This document shows, in pieces, positions 8,621 to 16,369 of a DNA stretch of 35,027 nt. Positions within the stretch are counted from its first letter, which is position 1, and each line of letters begins with the position of its first letter. The stretch covers positions 1-35,027 of the forward strand of contig JAPOTI010000141.1 of the NCBI GenBank assembly GCA_026709265.1, written 5' to 3'. Origin of the DNA: Paracoccaceae bacterium. Its GTDB lineage: Bacteria; Pseudomonadota; Alphaproteobacteria; Rhodobacterales; Rhodobacteraceae. Below the pieces are notes generated by a model, which worked only from the letters and a program-made list of their open reading frames with translations, was not told where the DNA came from and searched no databases. Made by a program: the position numbers and the translations under genes.

Positions 8621-10285
8621 ATGCTCCACATCGCCCTCTGGAAGCGCCTGACCATTCTCGCAATTTGCCTCGCTGGATTTGTGGCAGCCCTTCCCAATGC
8701 ATTCTATCAGCGTGTTGAGCGGCATAATGATGCTGTGCAGAGTCTTGAGGCGGGGGACAGTCTCACCGCTGAAATGCGCGCAGTTCTCGAATCCTGGCCA
8801 GAGTGGCTGCCTTCGGCTCTGGTGAGTTTAGGTCTTGATCTGCGGGGTGGTGCCCATTTGCTGGCAGAAGTGCGGTTGCAGGATGTCTATGCTGAACGCG
8901 TGGACGCGATGTGGCCTGATGTCCGCGATGCACTGCGCGATATTCGTGGCACCGTCGGCACCATTCGCCGTCAGGATGCACCGGTCGGTGAACTTCATGT
9001 CAGGATTTCACGCCCCGAAAATATGCGTGATGCAGTCGCCGCCGTCAGAGGTCTTGCAAGGCCGCTCGTCAGTTTGACGCAGATCGGTGCCGAAGATATC
9101 GAAGTTGGCTCTGATGGAGATGTGCTGACCGTCACATTGTCTGAAGAGGAGCGCGCCGCAACCGACGATCGCACCATGCAGCAATCACTCGAAATCATTC
9201 GCCGTCGCGTGGATGAGGTTGGTACGCGCGAGCCGACAATCCAACGGCAGGGGAATGATCGCGTCATCATTCAGGTTCCTGGCGTTGGCTCTGCAGAAGA
9301 GTTGAAGGCATTGATTGGTCAGACGGCAAAGCTGGCCTTTCATCCGGTGGTTCGCCGGACTTCCAACGCAAATGAGGTGCCAGGCGCGGGAAATGTTATT
9401 TTCCCGTCTGTTGATGAGCCGGGTCAGCATTATATTCTTGAACGCACACCGGTGGTAAGTGGCGAGCAACTGACCGACGCGCAGCCCGATTTCGACCAGA
9501 ATGGACTGCCGGCCGTGACATTCCGGTTCAACCCTGCGGGTGCACGTAAATTCGGTGATTATACGGCGGCCAATATTGGGTTTCCTTTTGCCATTGTCCT
9601 TGATGAGGAAGTGATTTCTGCACCGACGATCAGGGATCATATTCCCGGTGGGTCGGGAATCATTACCGGGCGTTTCACGGTTGAGGAATCAACCCGTTTG
9701 GCGGTGCTCCTGCGGGCTGGTGCGCTTCCCGCAGAAATGACGTTTCTCGAGGAGCGAACCGTCGGGCCGGAACTTGGACAGGATTCGATAGATGCCGGAA
9801 AGGTTGCCTGCATCATCGCGCTTATCGGTGTTCTTGTCTTTATGTTCGCCAGTTATGGTATGTTCGGATTGTTTGCCAATATTTCCTTGTTGACCAACCT
9901 GGTTCTGATTTTTGGTGCCCTCTCTCTCCTCGGTGCGACGCTCACCTTGCCGGGTATTGCAGGAATTGTCCTGACCATTGGAATGGCGGTTGATGCCAAT
10001 GTCCTGGTATTCGAGCGTATCCGCGAAGAGTTGAGGACGGCAAAGGGGCCAGCCCGTGCGATTGAACGTGGCTATGAGAAAGCACTGACAGCCATTCTCG
10101 ATGCCAATGTCACGACATTGATCACGGCAGTGATTCTGTTTGTCATCGGATCCGGTCCGGTTCGCGGATTCTCGATTACCTTGGGAATTGGAATTCTCAC
10201 CTCGGTCTTTACGGCGATTTTCCTCACCCGATTTCTGGTGGTGTTGTGGTTTTCAAGATCCCGGCCCAGAACGATCAGTCTCTAG
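8621..10285 (+). CDS. secD: Protein translocase subunit SecD
   Basis: SecD is one half of the proton-driven SecDF motor that completes Sec-dependent export on the periplasmic side. I chose the ATG at 8621 because MLHIALWKRLTILAICLAGF matches the usual alphaproteobacterial N-terminus; upstream GTG/TTG codons would add 14 unlikely residues. Key motifs are GLDLRGGAHLLAEV after helix 1 and GMAVDANVLVFERIREEL in the C-terminal membrane half. The P1 head domain occupies about residues 100-380. The Asp in the VDANV motif that relays protons is present. It is followed by secF after nine bases. Confidence 0.95.
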   Translation: MLHIALWKRLTILAICLAGFVAALPNAFYQRVERHNDAVQSLEAGDSLTAEMRAVLESWPEWLPSALVSLGLDLRGGAHLLAEVRLQDVYAERVDAMWPDVRDALRDIRGTVGTIRRQDAPVGELHVRISRPENMRDAVAAVRGLARPLVSLTQIGAEDIEVGSDGDVLTVTLSEEERAATDDRTMQQSLEIIRRRVDEVGTREPTIQRQGNDRVIIQVPGVGSAEELKALIGQTAKLAFHPVVRRTSNANEVPGAGNVIFPSVDEPGQHYILERTPVVSGEQLTDAQPDFDQNGLPAVTFRFNPAGARKFGDYTAANIGFPFAIVLDEEVISAPTIRDHIPGGSGIITGRFTVEESTRLAVLLRAGALPAEMTFLEERTVGPELGQDSIDAGKVACIIALIGVLVFMFASYGMFGLFANISLLTNLVLIFGALSLLGATLTLPGIAGIVLTIGMAVDANVLVFERIREELRTAKGPARAIERGYEKALTAILDANVTTLITAVILFVIGSGPVRGFSITLGIGILTSVFTAIFLTRFLVVLWFSRSRPRTISL

Positions 10286-10294
10286 GACAATATC

Positions 10295-11260
10295 ATGCGA
10301 TTGAAACTGGTGCCAGAGCAGACAAGCTGGGATTTCATGCGGCATTCCCAGCGGGCGATTTATGCATCGGGAATACTGTCGGTCGTATCCCTTCTTCTGG
10401 TGATATGGGTTGGACTGAATTTTGGTATCGATTTTCGCGGTGGCACGACGATACGTTCGGTCAGTCAAACCCCCGTTGATATTGGTGAATATCGAAATCG
10501 CATTGCACCTCTGGAGCTTGGAGATGTCGTGATTTCGGAAGTTTTCGACATCTCTTTTGGCCCTGATGAGAATGTCGCGTCGATCAGGTTTGAGGCACAG
10601 GGTGACGAGGAGGCGGTGTCATCACTGACTGTTGTGCGGATACAGGAGGCGCTTCGTGCCCTTGACCCTGAGATGCAATTTCCCCTGGTGGAAAGTGTCG
10701 GACCAAAAGTATCCGGAGAACTGATTCAAAAGGCGGTGCTTGCCGTATTGGCGGCGATTGGCGCGGTTCTGCTTTATATCTGGTTGCGCTTTGAATGGCA
10801 GTTCTCACTGGGTGCCGTCACGGCATTGGTTCATGATGTCGTTTTGACTCTGGGGATCTTTTCAGCATTGCAAATCAAGTTCGATCTGGCAATCATCGCT
10901 GCGTTGCTGACGATTGTTGGTTATTCACTCAACGATACGGTGGTCCTGTTTGACCGCGTACGTGAAAATCTGCGACGCTACAAGAAACCCGAATTGTCTG
11001 AAGTTCTCAATCTGTCAGTTAACGGGACCTTGTCGCGGACCGTCATGACTTCAGTCACGACACTGATCGCACTGATTGCATTGTTTGTCTTTGGTGGTGA
11101 CGTCATCCGCCCCTTTGTTTTTGCAATGATTTGGGGCGTGGTCGTAGGAACCTATTCTTCCATATTCGTGGCATCCAATATCCTGCTGCGACTCGGGGTC
11201 AAGCGCGACTGGGAGCAGACTCAAAAGGGCGCAGGGACCAAGTTCACTCAGGACGATTAG
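10295..11260 (+). CDS. secF: Protein translocase subunit SecF
   Basis: SecF pairs with SecD in the export motor. The 321-residue protein shows GIDFRGGTTI after the first helix, a periplasmic domain of about 90 residues, and the C-terminal helices with YSLNDTVVLFDRVRENL, the SecF counterpart of the SecD proton-relay motif. SMTSVTT-type residues (TVMTSVTTLIALIALFVFGG) follow. It ends with a TAG that directly abuts the GTG start of the TauE/SafE gene, suggesting co-transcription. Confidence 0.95.
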   Translation: MRLKLVPEQTSWDFMRHSQRAIYASGILSVVSLLLVIWVGLNFGIDFRGGTTIRSVSQTPVDIGEYRNRIAPLELGDVVISEVFDISFGPDENVASIRFEAQGDEEAVSSLTVVRIQEALRALDPEMQFPLVESVGPKVSGELIQKAVLAVLAAIGAVLLYIWLRFEWQFSLGAVTALVHDVVLTLGIFSALQIKFDLAIIAALLTIVGYSLNDTVVLFDRVRENLRRYKKPELSEVLNLSVNGTLSRTVMTSVTTLIALIALFVFGGDVIRPFVFAMIWGVVVGTYSSIFVASNILLRLGVKRDWEQTQKGAGTKFTQDD

Positions 11261-12034
11261 GTGGTTGATAGTCTGGTCTCTGCAGTGACAGCAATCGGCC
11301 TTGAGACTGTCGGAAACCTGGTCTGGTTGATCTTTGGGGCATGTCTTGCTGGATTGGTACGCGGATTCTCGGGATTCGGTACGGCGATGGTATATCTGCC
11401 ATTTGCCGCATCGGTGATGCCGCCAGTTTGGGCGGTCACCTCGCTGGTGGTCATGGATTTTATTGCGCCATTGATGATCGCACACAGGACGGCAAGAGAC
11501 AGTGACCTTGGAGATGTGGTGCGGCTTGGTGTCGGTTGCCTCGCGGGTCTTCCCTTGGGAGTCACAATTCTCATGATCTTCTCTGCGGATGCATTCCGCT
11601 ACGCGGTGTCCGCATTGTCAATCCTTTTGCTGGTACTGCTCTGGAGTGGTTTGCGATTTCGTGGCAATCTGACCCGTCCAATGGTTTACGGAACCGGAGC
11701 ATTGAGTGGTGTTCTCGGTGGAGCTGTCGGAATACCCGGACCGCCGGTGATTTTTCTCTATCTGGCAAGTTCGCTCCCCGCGTCTGCCATCCGGGCCAAC
11801 AATTTTCTTTTTCTCCTGTTGGCAGATGCACTGCTTCTGACTGTGTTGTTTATCCAGGGCATGCTTTTCTGGGCACCGCTCCTGATCGGAATTTGTATGA
11901 CCGTTCCGTATCTTGCATTTATTCTCATCGGCGCGGCAATGTTCAATCCGGCCAAAGAAAAGTCATATCGTCATGTCGCCTATGCCATCATTGCAGCATC
12001 GGCACTTAAAGGTCTACCTGACTTTGCCGCATGA
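11261..12034 (+). CDS. TauE/SafE family membrane permease
   Basis: A 257-residue integral membrane protein of the TauE/SafE family, whose members export sulfite, sulfoacetate or other organic anions. The helix 1 motif LAGLVRGFSGFGTAMVYLP and the repeat-half motif GALSGVLGGAVGIPGPPVI are diagnostic, and about seven to eight membrane segments can be counted. The GTG start immediately follows the secF stop, with AGGACG upstream as ribosome site. Substrate unknown; no sulfonate-degradation gene is nearby, so the anion cannot be guessed from context. Confidence 0.88.
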   Translation: MVDSLVSAVTAIGLETVGNLVWLIFGACLAGLVRGFSGFGTAMVYLPFAASVMPPVWAVTSLVVMDFIAPLMIAHRTARDSDLGDVVRLGVGCLAGLPLGVTILMIFSADAFRYAVSALSILLLVLLWSGLRFRGNLTRPMVYGTGALSGVLGGAVGIPGPPVIFLYLASSLPASAIRANNFLFLLLADALLLTVLFIQGMLFWAPLLIGICMTVPYLAFILIGAAMFNPAKEKSYRHVAYAIIAASALKGLPDFAA

Positions 12035-12115
12035 CAGGACGATTCACAGAGTGCCTGTCTGGTTTGCCATCGGGCATGTGAATATCGGCTCTGTACCGGG
12101 CCGGGAAAAAGCAAG

Positions 12116-13837
12116 TTGACGCAGAAGAAACGGGAACGGGAATTTGGCATTCTGAGCAGCCGGAGGCGGGGGTTGTTCGTGGTTCCGGTCGGTCGTGGGC
12201 CCTATGCAGAATATGGCGTCGCCAAGACTCAATCACTGAAGGCAGAGGTTGGTGAACTGGTCGAATATACCCTCTGTCCCGGACACCGCGCCGACCGCGC
12301 ACGTATCACGAGGACGTTCGGGCCTGTCGACCAACTCACTTCCCTCTCTGAAATTGCTATTCACGGACATGGCTTGCGGACTTCATTTTCCGATGAAGTC
12401 GAACAGGAGGCGGCAAGTCTCAGGCAGGTTTCACCTGAAACGCGTGAAGATCTGCGGCATTTCTCATTCGTGACGATTGACCCGGAAGGCGCGCAGGACC
12501 ACGACGATGCCGTTTGTGCGATTCCCGACACCGCTTGTCCGGGTGGCCATATCATCTGGTGCGCAATCGCTGATGTCGCACATTTTGTGCGCTCAGGCAC
12601 GGCATTGGATACGGCAGCCAAGCAACGCGGCAATTCGACTTATTTTCCTGATTTGGTGCTGCCGATGCTGCCTTCCGCCCTGTCGGCCGATCTTTGTTCA
12701 TTGCGCGAGGGTGTTGACCGGCCCTGCCTCGCAGTTTGCATGAAAATCGACGGTGAGGGTCGGTTGATTTCGCATCAATTTCAACGTGTCTTGATTCGCT
12801 CACGCGCGTCGCTGAGCTACCAAAAGGCTCAGAGAATCATGGACGGCATCAATGAGAACGGCTGCAGAGAATTCTCTCTCAAAGACATGCTCCTGAGGCT
12901 GCAGAATGCTTTTCGTTGCCGTCTCCGCGAGAGGCAGCAGCGCCAACCCCTGGAGCTTGATCTTGACCGGCGCAAGGTGATCTTTTCCGCTGATGGAAAG
13001 ATCGAGTCGATTGGGATTGACGAACGGCATGAGTGTCACCGAATGATCGAGGAATTCATGATTCTTGCCAATGTTTGCGCCGCCACCACACTCATCGAAT
13101 GCGGAACTCCTCATCTCTGTCGTGCGCATGACCCTCCCAAGAGTGACAGGATCAGGGACCTCGAAACCGCGATGGCTGGTCTTGGCGCACCGCGGACGAA
13201 TTGGTGTTATGACTCGCCTGCTGATTTGAACCTGCTGATGGCGTACGCCGACAGGGAGGGAAAGGGTGATCTCGCCGCTCACGCCATCCTGCGCGGGATG
13301 AGTCAAGCTGTTTATCGTGTCGCGCCCAGCGGTCACTTTGGGTTGAATTTGCCGCATTACGCGCATTTTACCTCGCCGATCCGCCGCTATTCCGACCTCT
13401 TGACCCATCGGATTCTGATTCGTGCGCTGGGTTTGGGTCCTGACGGCGCCACTGATAATGAACTGGAAAGGCTTTCCAAACTGGCATCATACCTATCGCA
13501 ATGCGAACGACGGTCGGTCGCAGCGGAACATGAGACACTGGACCGATTTGCCGCCAGATTCCTGACAAGAAGTGTGGGGAAGGTTTTCTCTGGAATCATC
13601 GCATCAGTACAACCGTTCGGTTTGTTTGTCCGTATCGATGCAGGTCTGGCTGAGGGTTTGATCCCGGTCTCAAAGCTGGGATTTGAGTATTTTGAATATG
13701 ACGAAGACACACACGCGCTTATCAGCAAGAATAGCGGAAAAGAGTTTCGATTGGGACAAACAATCTCTGTCATATTGAAGCAGGTTGACATCCCTCGCGG
13801 GCGCCTTTCCTTCATCTTGAACAGGCAAGGGTCATGA
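12116..13837 (+). CDS. rnr: RNase II/RNase R family 3'-5' exoribonuclease, N-terminally short
   Basis: The protein degrades RNA processively from the 3' end. The RNB catalytic domain is intact: DPEGAQDHDDAV (about residues 122-132) supplies the Asp metal ligands, and HYAHFTSPIRRYSDLLTHR lies near 415. A C-terminal S1 domain covers about 488-573. At 573 residues from the TTG start at 12116 it lacks the N-terminal helix-turn-helix and first cold-shock domain of typical RNase R (about 700-800 residues); only one cold-shock-like segment (GLFVVPVGRGPYAEYGV) precedes RNB. The frame is closed by a stop at 12032, so no longer form is possible in this frame. It could be called RNase R-like or a VacB-type RNase II. 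There is no basic tail after S1. Confidence 0.88.
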   Translation: MTQKKREREFGILSSRRRGLFVVPVGRGPYAEYGVAKTQSLKAEVGELVEYTLCPGHRADRARITRTFGPVDQLTSLSEIAIHGHGLRTSFSDEVEQEAASLRQVSPETREDLRHFSFVTIDPEGAQDHDDAVCAIPDTACPGGHIIWCAIADVAHFVRSGTALDTAAKQRGNSTYFPDLVLPMLPSALSADLCSLREGVDRPCLAVCMKIDGEGRLISHQFQRVLIRSRASLSYQKAQRIMDGINENGCREFSLKDMLLRLQNAFRCRLRERQQRQPLELDLDRRKVIFSADGKIESIGIDERHECHRMIEEFMILANVCAATTLIECGTPHLCRAHDPPKSDRIRDLETAMAGLGAPRTNWCYDSPADLNLLMAYADREGKGDLAAHAILRGMSQAVYRVAPSGHFGLNLPHYAHFTSPIRRYSDLLTHRILIRALGLGPDGATDNELERLSKLASYLSQCERRSVAAEHETLDRFAARFLTRSVGKVFSGIIASVQPFGLFVRIDAGLAEGLIPVSKLGFEYFEYDEDTHALISKNSGKEFRLGQTISVILKQVDIPRGRLSFILNRQGS

Positions 13838-14149
13838 TTTGGAATGATCAGGTGTCCTCGCCACGAGTCATCGATTGGTCTGGCGGTTTGTCTGTGGGCA
13901 AATGTTGCGCCACTTCGTCAAGGCAAGATTGGAATGATTCCTGTGCAAGGGGAGGAGGATCAAGTGCAAGGGGAGGAGGATCAAGAAAGGTCGCGATTGT
14001 TTGCGGTGGCTGAATCAGCATCTGTTTGCGCGTGGATGATTGCATTTTTCTGGCACAGTCAGTATGGCTTTTTTGCGGCTTCAAGTGTCTGTGCCACGCG
14101 TGCCGTGTCGCCTAAAGGATTTTTTGCAATGTTGAGAAGGAGGTAGACC
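13838..14149. other. Intergenic region rnr-sodB with a minor minus-strand ORF
   Basis: No recognised gene lies in these 312 bases. A minus-strand open frame (14084 to 13848, 78 codons) starts with ATG and carries a doubled DPPPLA peptide encoded by the tandem repeat listed separately. It resembles no family I know and may be fortuitous. The sodB promoter should lie between about 14030 and 14130, but I cannot name a convincing -35/-10 pair. Confidence 0.3.
13943..13985 (+). repeat. Perfect 21-bp tandem duplication
   Basis: Two exact, adjacent 21-base units (13944-13964 and 13965-13985) begin TGCAAGGGGAGGAGG. The unit length is a multiple of three, so a frame across it would stay open. The GGGGAGGAGG tract is purine-rich and resembles a ribosome site, but no start codon is suitably placed after it. 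It is probably a recent slippage duplication. Confidence 0.9.
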
Positions 14150-14755
14150 ATGCCTTTTGTTCTGCCGGATTTGCCATATGCGCATGACGCGCTGGCAGGT
14201 CAGGGAATGTCTCGAGAGACCCTCGAATACCATCATGATCTGCATCACAAAGCTTATGTTGACAATGGTAACAAGTTGATAGCTGGGACCGAATGGGAAG
14301 ATCAATCTCTTGAAGAGATCATATCAGGGACTTATCAATCAGGTGCCGTTGCCCAGAACGGTATTTTTAATAATGCGTCTCAACATTGGAACCATATGCA
14401 GTTTTGGGAAATGATGGGGCCGGGTGCCGGATCGATACCGTCGGAACTCGAGCGGCGGATTTCTGACAGTTTTGGCTCTGTTGATGCCTTCAAACAGGAG
14501 TTCACCGCAGCCGGTGTCGGGCAGTTTGGTTCCGGTTGGTGCTGGCTCGTTGAGAATTCGCGCGGGGAATTGCAGGTGACCAAGACCGAAAATGGTGTCA
14601 ATCCGATATGTACCGGCGATACCGCATTGCTTGGCTGTGATGTCTGGGAGCATTCCTATTACATTGATTTTCGGAATAAACGCCCGGCTTATCTCGAGAA
14701 TTTCCTGAACAATCTTGTGAATTGGGACAATGTGGCGAGCCGCCTGAACGGCTAG
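14150..14755 (+). CDS. sodB: Superoxide dismutase (Fe/Mn family, Fe-type)
   Basis: The enzyme converts superoxide to hydrogen peroxide and oxygen. The 201-residue protein has the metal ligands in their usual places: H28 in YHHDLHH (about 27-32), H in NNASQHWNH (about 75-82), and D and H in the C-terminal DVWEHSYYIDF block. AQNGIFNNASQHWNH and GSGWCWL point to the iron type. The start is fixed by a textbook AGGAGG seven bases upstream of the ATG. The gene stands alone and is followed by a likely terminator. Confidence 0.95.
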   Translation: MPFVLPDLPYAHDALAGQGMSRETLEYHHDLHHKAYVDNGNKLIAGTEWEDQSLEEIISGTYQSGAVAQNGIFNNASQHWNHMQFWEMMGPGAGSIPSELERRISDSFGSVDAFKQEFTAAGVGQFGSGWCWLVENSRGELQVTKTENGVNPICTGDTALLGCDVWEHSYYIDFRNKRPAYLENFLNNLVNWDNVASRLNG

Positions 14756-14780
14756 ACTGAAGCTGCGTTGCAAATCTGAA

Positions 14781-14810
14781 GGGCTCCGCTGCAGAGCGGC
14801 GGGGCCTTTT
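14781..14810 (+). terminator. Probable rho-independent terminator of sodB
   Basis: GGGCTCCGCT, a short loop, AGCGG and, after a three-base bulge, GGCC form a GC-rich stem followed by TTTT. It starts 25 bases after the sodB stop. The stem is imperfect, so the call rests on position and the T run. Confidence 0.5.
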
Positions 14811-14814
14811 CCGC

Positions 14815-15840
14815 ATGACATTTGATGAGCGACGAAAAGGCATCATCGCGATGCTGCTTGGTGGGGTTGTCTGGGGATTATCCCCTTTATTCTACAAACT
14901 TCTCGATCATATCCCGGCAATGGAGGTTGTCTCCCACAGGATTTTGTTTTCATTTCTGACATTCGCCATATTGCTCGCTTACCAAAAGCGACTTGGTGTG
15001 ATGTGGCAACAGATGACACGGACCCGGGGTGAATTCGCCCGTACCTTGTTGGCGGCTTCGATGATTTCGGTGAACTGGTTTGTTTGGGTGCTTGCGGTAC
15101 AGCTTGGATTGACGACAGAAGCAAGTCTCGGCTACTTTGTTTTTCCATTATTTGCGGTGGTTCTGGGTATCGTGATTTTCCACGAGAAACTCTCGTCGGT
15201 CCAATGGTTGGCCGTCGCCATCGCTGGCGTTGCGGTTCTTGTATTGACGATCGGTCAGGGCACGGCACCTTGGATCGCGCTTATTCTGGCAACGAGCTTT
15301 TCAGTTTATGGTGCGATCAAGAAACAATCTCCAACAGGTCCCGTTGTATCGGTCTCGGCCGAAGCCTTGCTGGTTTCACCGCTCGCTCTGCTGTGGTTAA
15401 TGGGGACGCATTTGCTGGGTTGGACAGGATTCACGGGACTCAAGGGCGGCTATTTCGGCGCTGACCTGGGTGATACTCTATTGCTGGCATCCTCAGGTAT
15501 CATGACTGCAGGTCCACTCATTCTCTTGTCATATGCAATCCGGCGGTTGCGTTACGCTGAGATCGGACTCTTGCAGTATACCAACCCGACATTGCAGTTT
15601 CTGGTTGCTGTTCTCATTTTCATGGAGCCCTTTGGTCCTGTTCAGTTGATCAGCTTTTCCATGATTTGGCTCGCTCTTGCTTTGTATTCAGCTGATCTCT
15701 TGCGTCAGGACAGGAGGATGCGAAGCTTAGCGACGGCCTCTTCCGGTGACTCGACCAGACTGAACAAGTTCCAGATGTCGGCATCAGCAAAACCTTCGGT
15801 AATGAGCTTGTCAATTAGGCGTAACAATGGCTCCCAGTAA
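14815..15840 (+). CDS. rarD: EamA-family transporter, RarD-like
   Basis: A ten-helix drug/metabolite transporter of the RarD type. Family signatures are MLLGGVVWGLSPLFYKLL at the start, VSHRILFSF, NWFVWVLAVQLG, TEASLGYFVFPLFAVVLG and LQYTNPTLQFLVAV. Function in this subfamily is poorly known; chloramphenicol-sensitivity naming is historical. RarD proteins normally end near 295-300 residues; this frame runs to 341. The last 40 or so residues (after LLRQDRRMRS) are hydrophilic and are encoded opposite the end of the convergent LOG gene. The start ATG lies right behind the sodB terminator. Confidence 0.88.
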   Translation: MTFDERRKGIIAMLLGGVVWGLSPLFYKLLDHIPAMEVVSHRILFSFLTFAILLAYQKRLGVMWQQMTRTRGEFARTLLAASMISVNWFVWVLAVQLGLTTEASLGYFVFPLFAVVLGIVIFHEKLSSVQWLAVAIAGVAVLVLTIGQGTAPWIALILATSFSVYGAIKKQSPTGPVVSVSAEALLVSPLALLWLMGTHLLGWTGFTGLKGGYFGADLGDTLLLASSGIMTAGPLILLSYAIRRLRYAEIGLLQYTNPTLQFLVAVLIFMEPFGPVQLISFSMIWLALALYSADLLRQDRRMRSLATASSGDSTRLNKFQMSASAKPSVMSLSIRRNNGSQ

Positions 15841-16250
15841 TGTTCACAATTCAGCAGAATGACTGGCTTGTCATGAATACTGAGTTGTCTCCAGGTGATG
15901 ATTTCAAAGAATTCATCGAGTGTCCCGAGACCACCGGGGAGAGCAACGGCTGCATCTGAATTCATGAACATGACTTTTTTGCGCTCGTGCATGCTTTCTG
16001 TAATCACCAGAGAGCTCAAATCAGTCTTGGCAACTTCCTGATCGACCAAATGTTGTGGGATCACGCCGAAGACTGTCCCGGAATTGTCATTGGCGGCCTG
16101 GGCCGCTTTTCCCATGAGGCCCGTATCGCCCGCACCATAAACGAGTCTCCAGTTCTCGGCAGCGACCAGCATGCCAAATTCTTGTGCTGCCGCAATAATG
16201 GCAGGATTTCGGCCACTGCGTGCACCGCAATAGAGACAGATTGAGTGCAT
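15705..16250 (-). CDS. LOG family protein (cytokinin riboside 5'-monophosphate phosphoribohydrolase type)
   Basis: LOG/TIGR00730 proteins hydrolyse the N-glycosidic bond of nucleoside monophosphates to release the base. I place the start at 16250 (MHSICLYCGARSG), which has AAGGA upstream and fits the family; the open frame extends 53 codons further with no family-like sequence. The signature MHERKK (about residues 87-92) and PGGLGTLDEFFE (about 105-116) are intact, so the enzyme should be active. 181 residues is normal. Its 3' end overlaps the rarD 3' end by 136 bases on the opposite strand. Confidence 0.9.
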   Translation of the reverse strand: MHSICLYCGARSGRNPAIIAAAQEFGMLVAAENWRLVYGAGDTGLMGKAAQAANDNSGTVFGVIPQHLVDQEVAKTDLSSLVITESMHERKKVMFMNSDAAVALPGGLGTLDEFFEIITWRQLSIHDKPVILLNCEHYWEPLLRLIDKLITEGFADADIWNLFSLVESPEEAVAKLRILLS

Positions 16251-16369
16251 GGCTTTGTCCTTCCAGCTTGCTACAATTTCGTCGCATATGATATACAATC
16301 TTTTTGCAATTGAGCATTGATTTCGATCTGGGTTCAATGACCTCGAGGTGTTTTCAGGATATTTTGTGA

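Noticed and set aside
13844-14146. 100-codon + strand frame between rnr and sodB
   Set aside because: It runs across the tandem repeat and the sodB ribosome site and has no recognisable motif; it is probably fortuitous.
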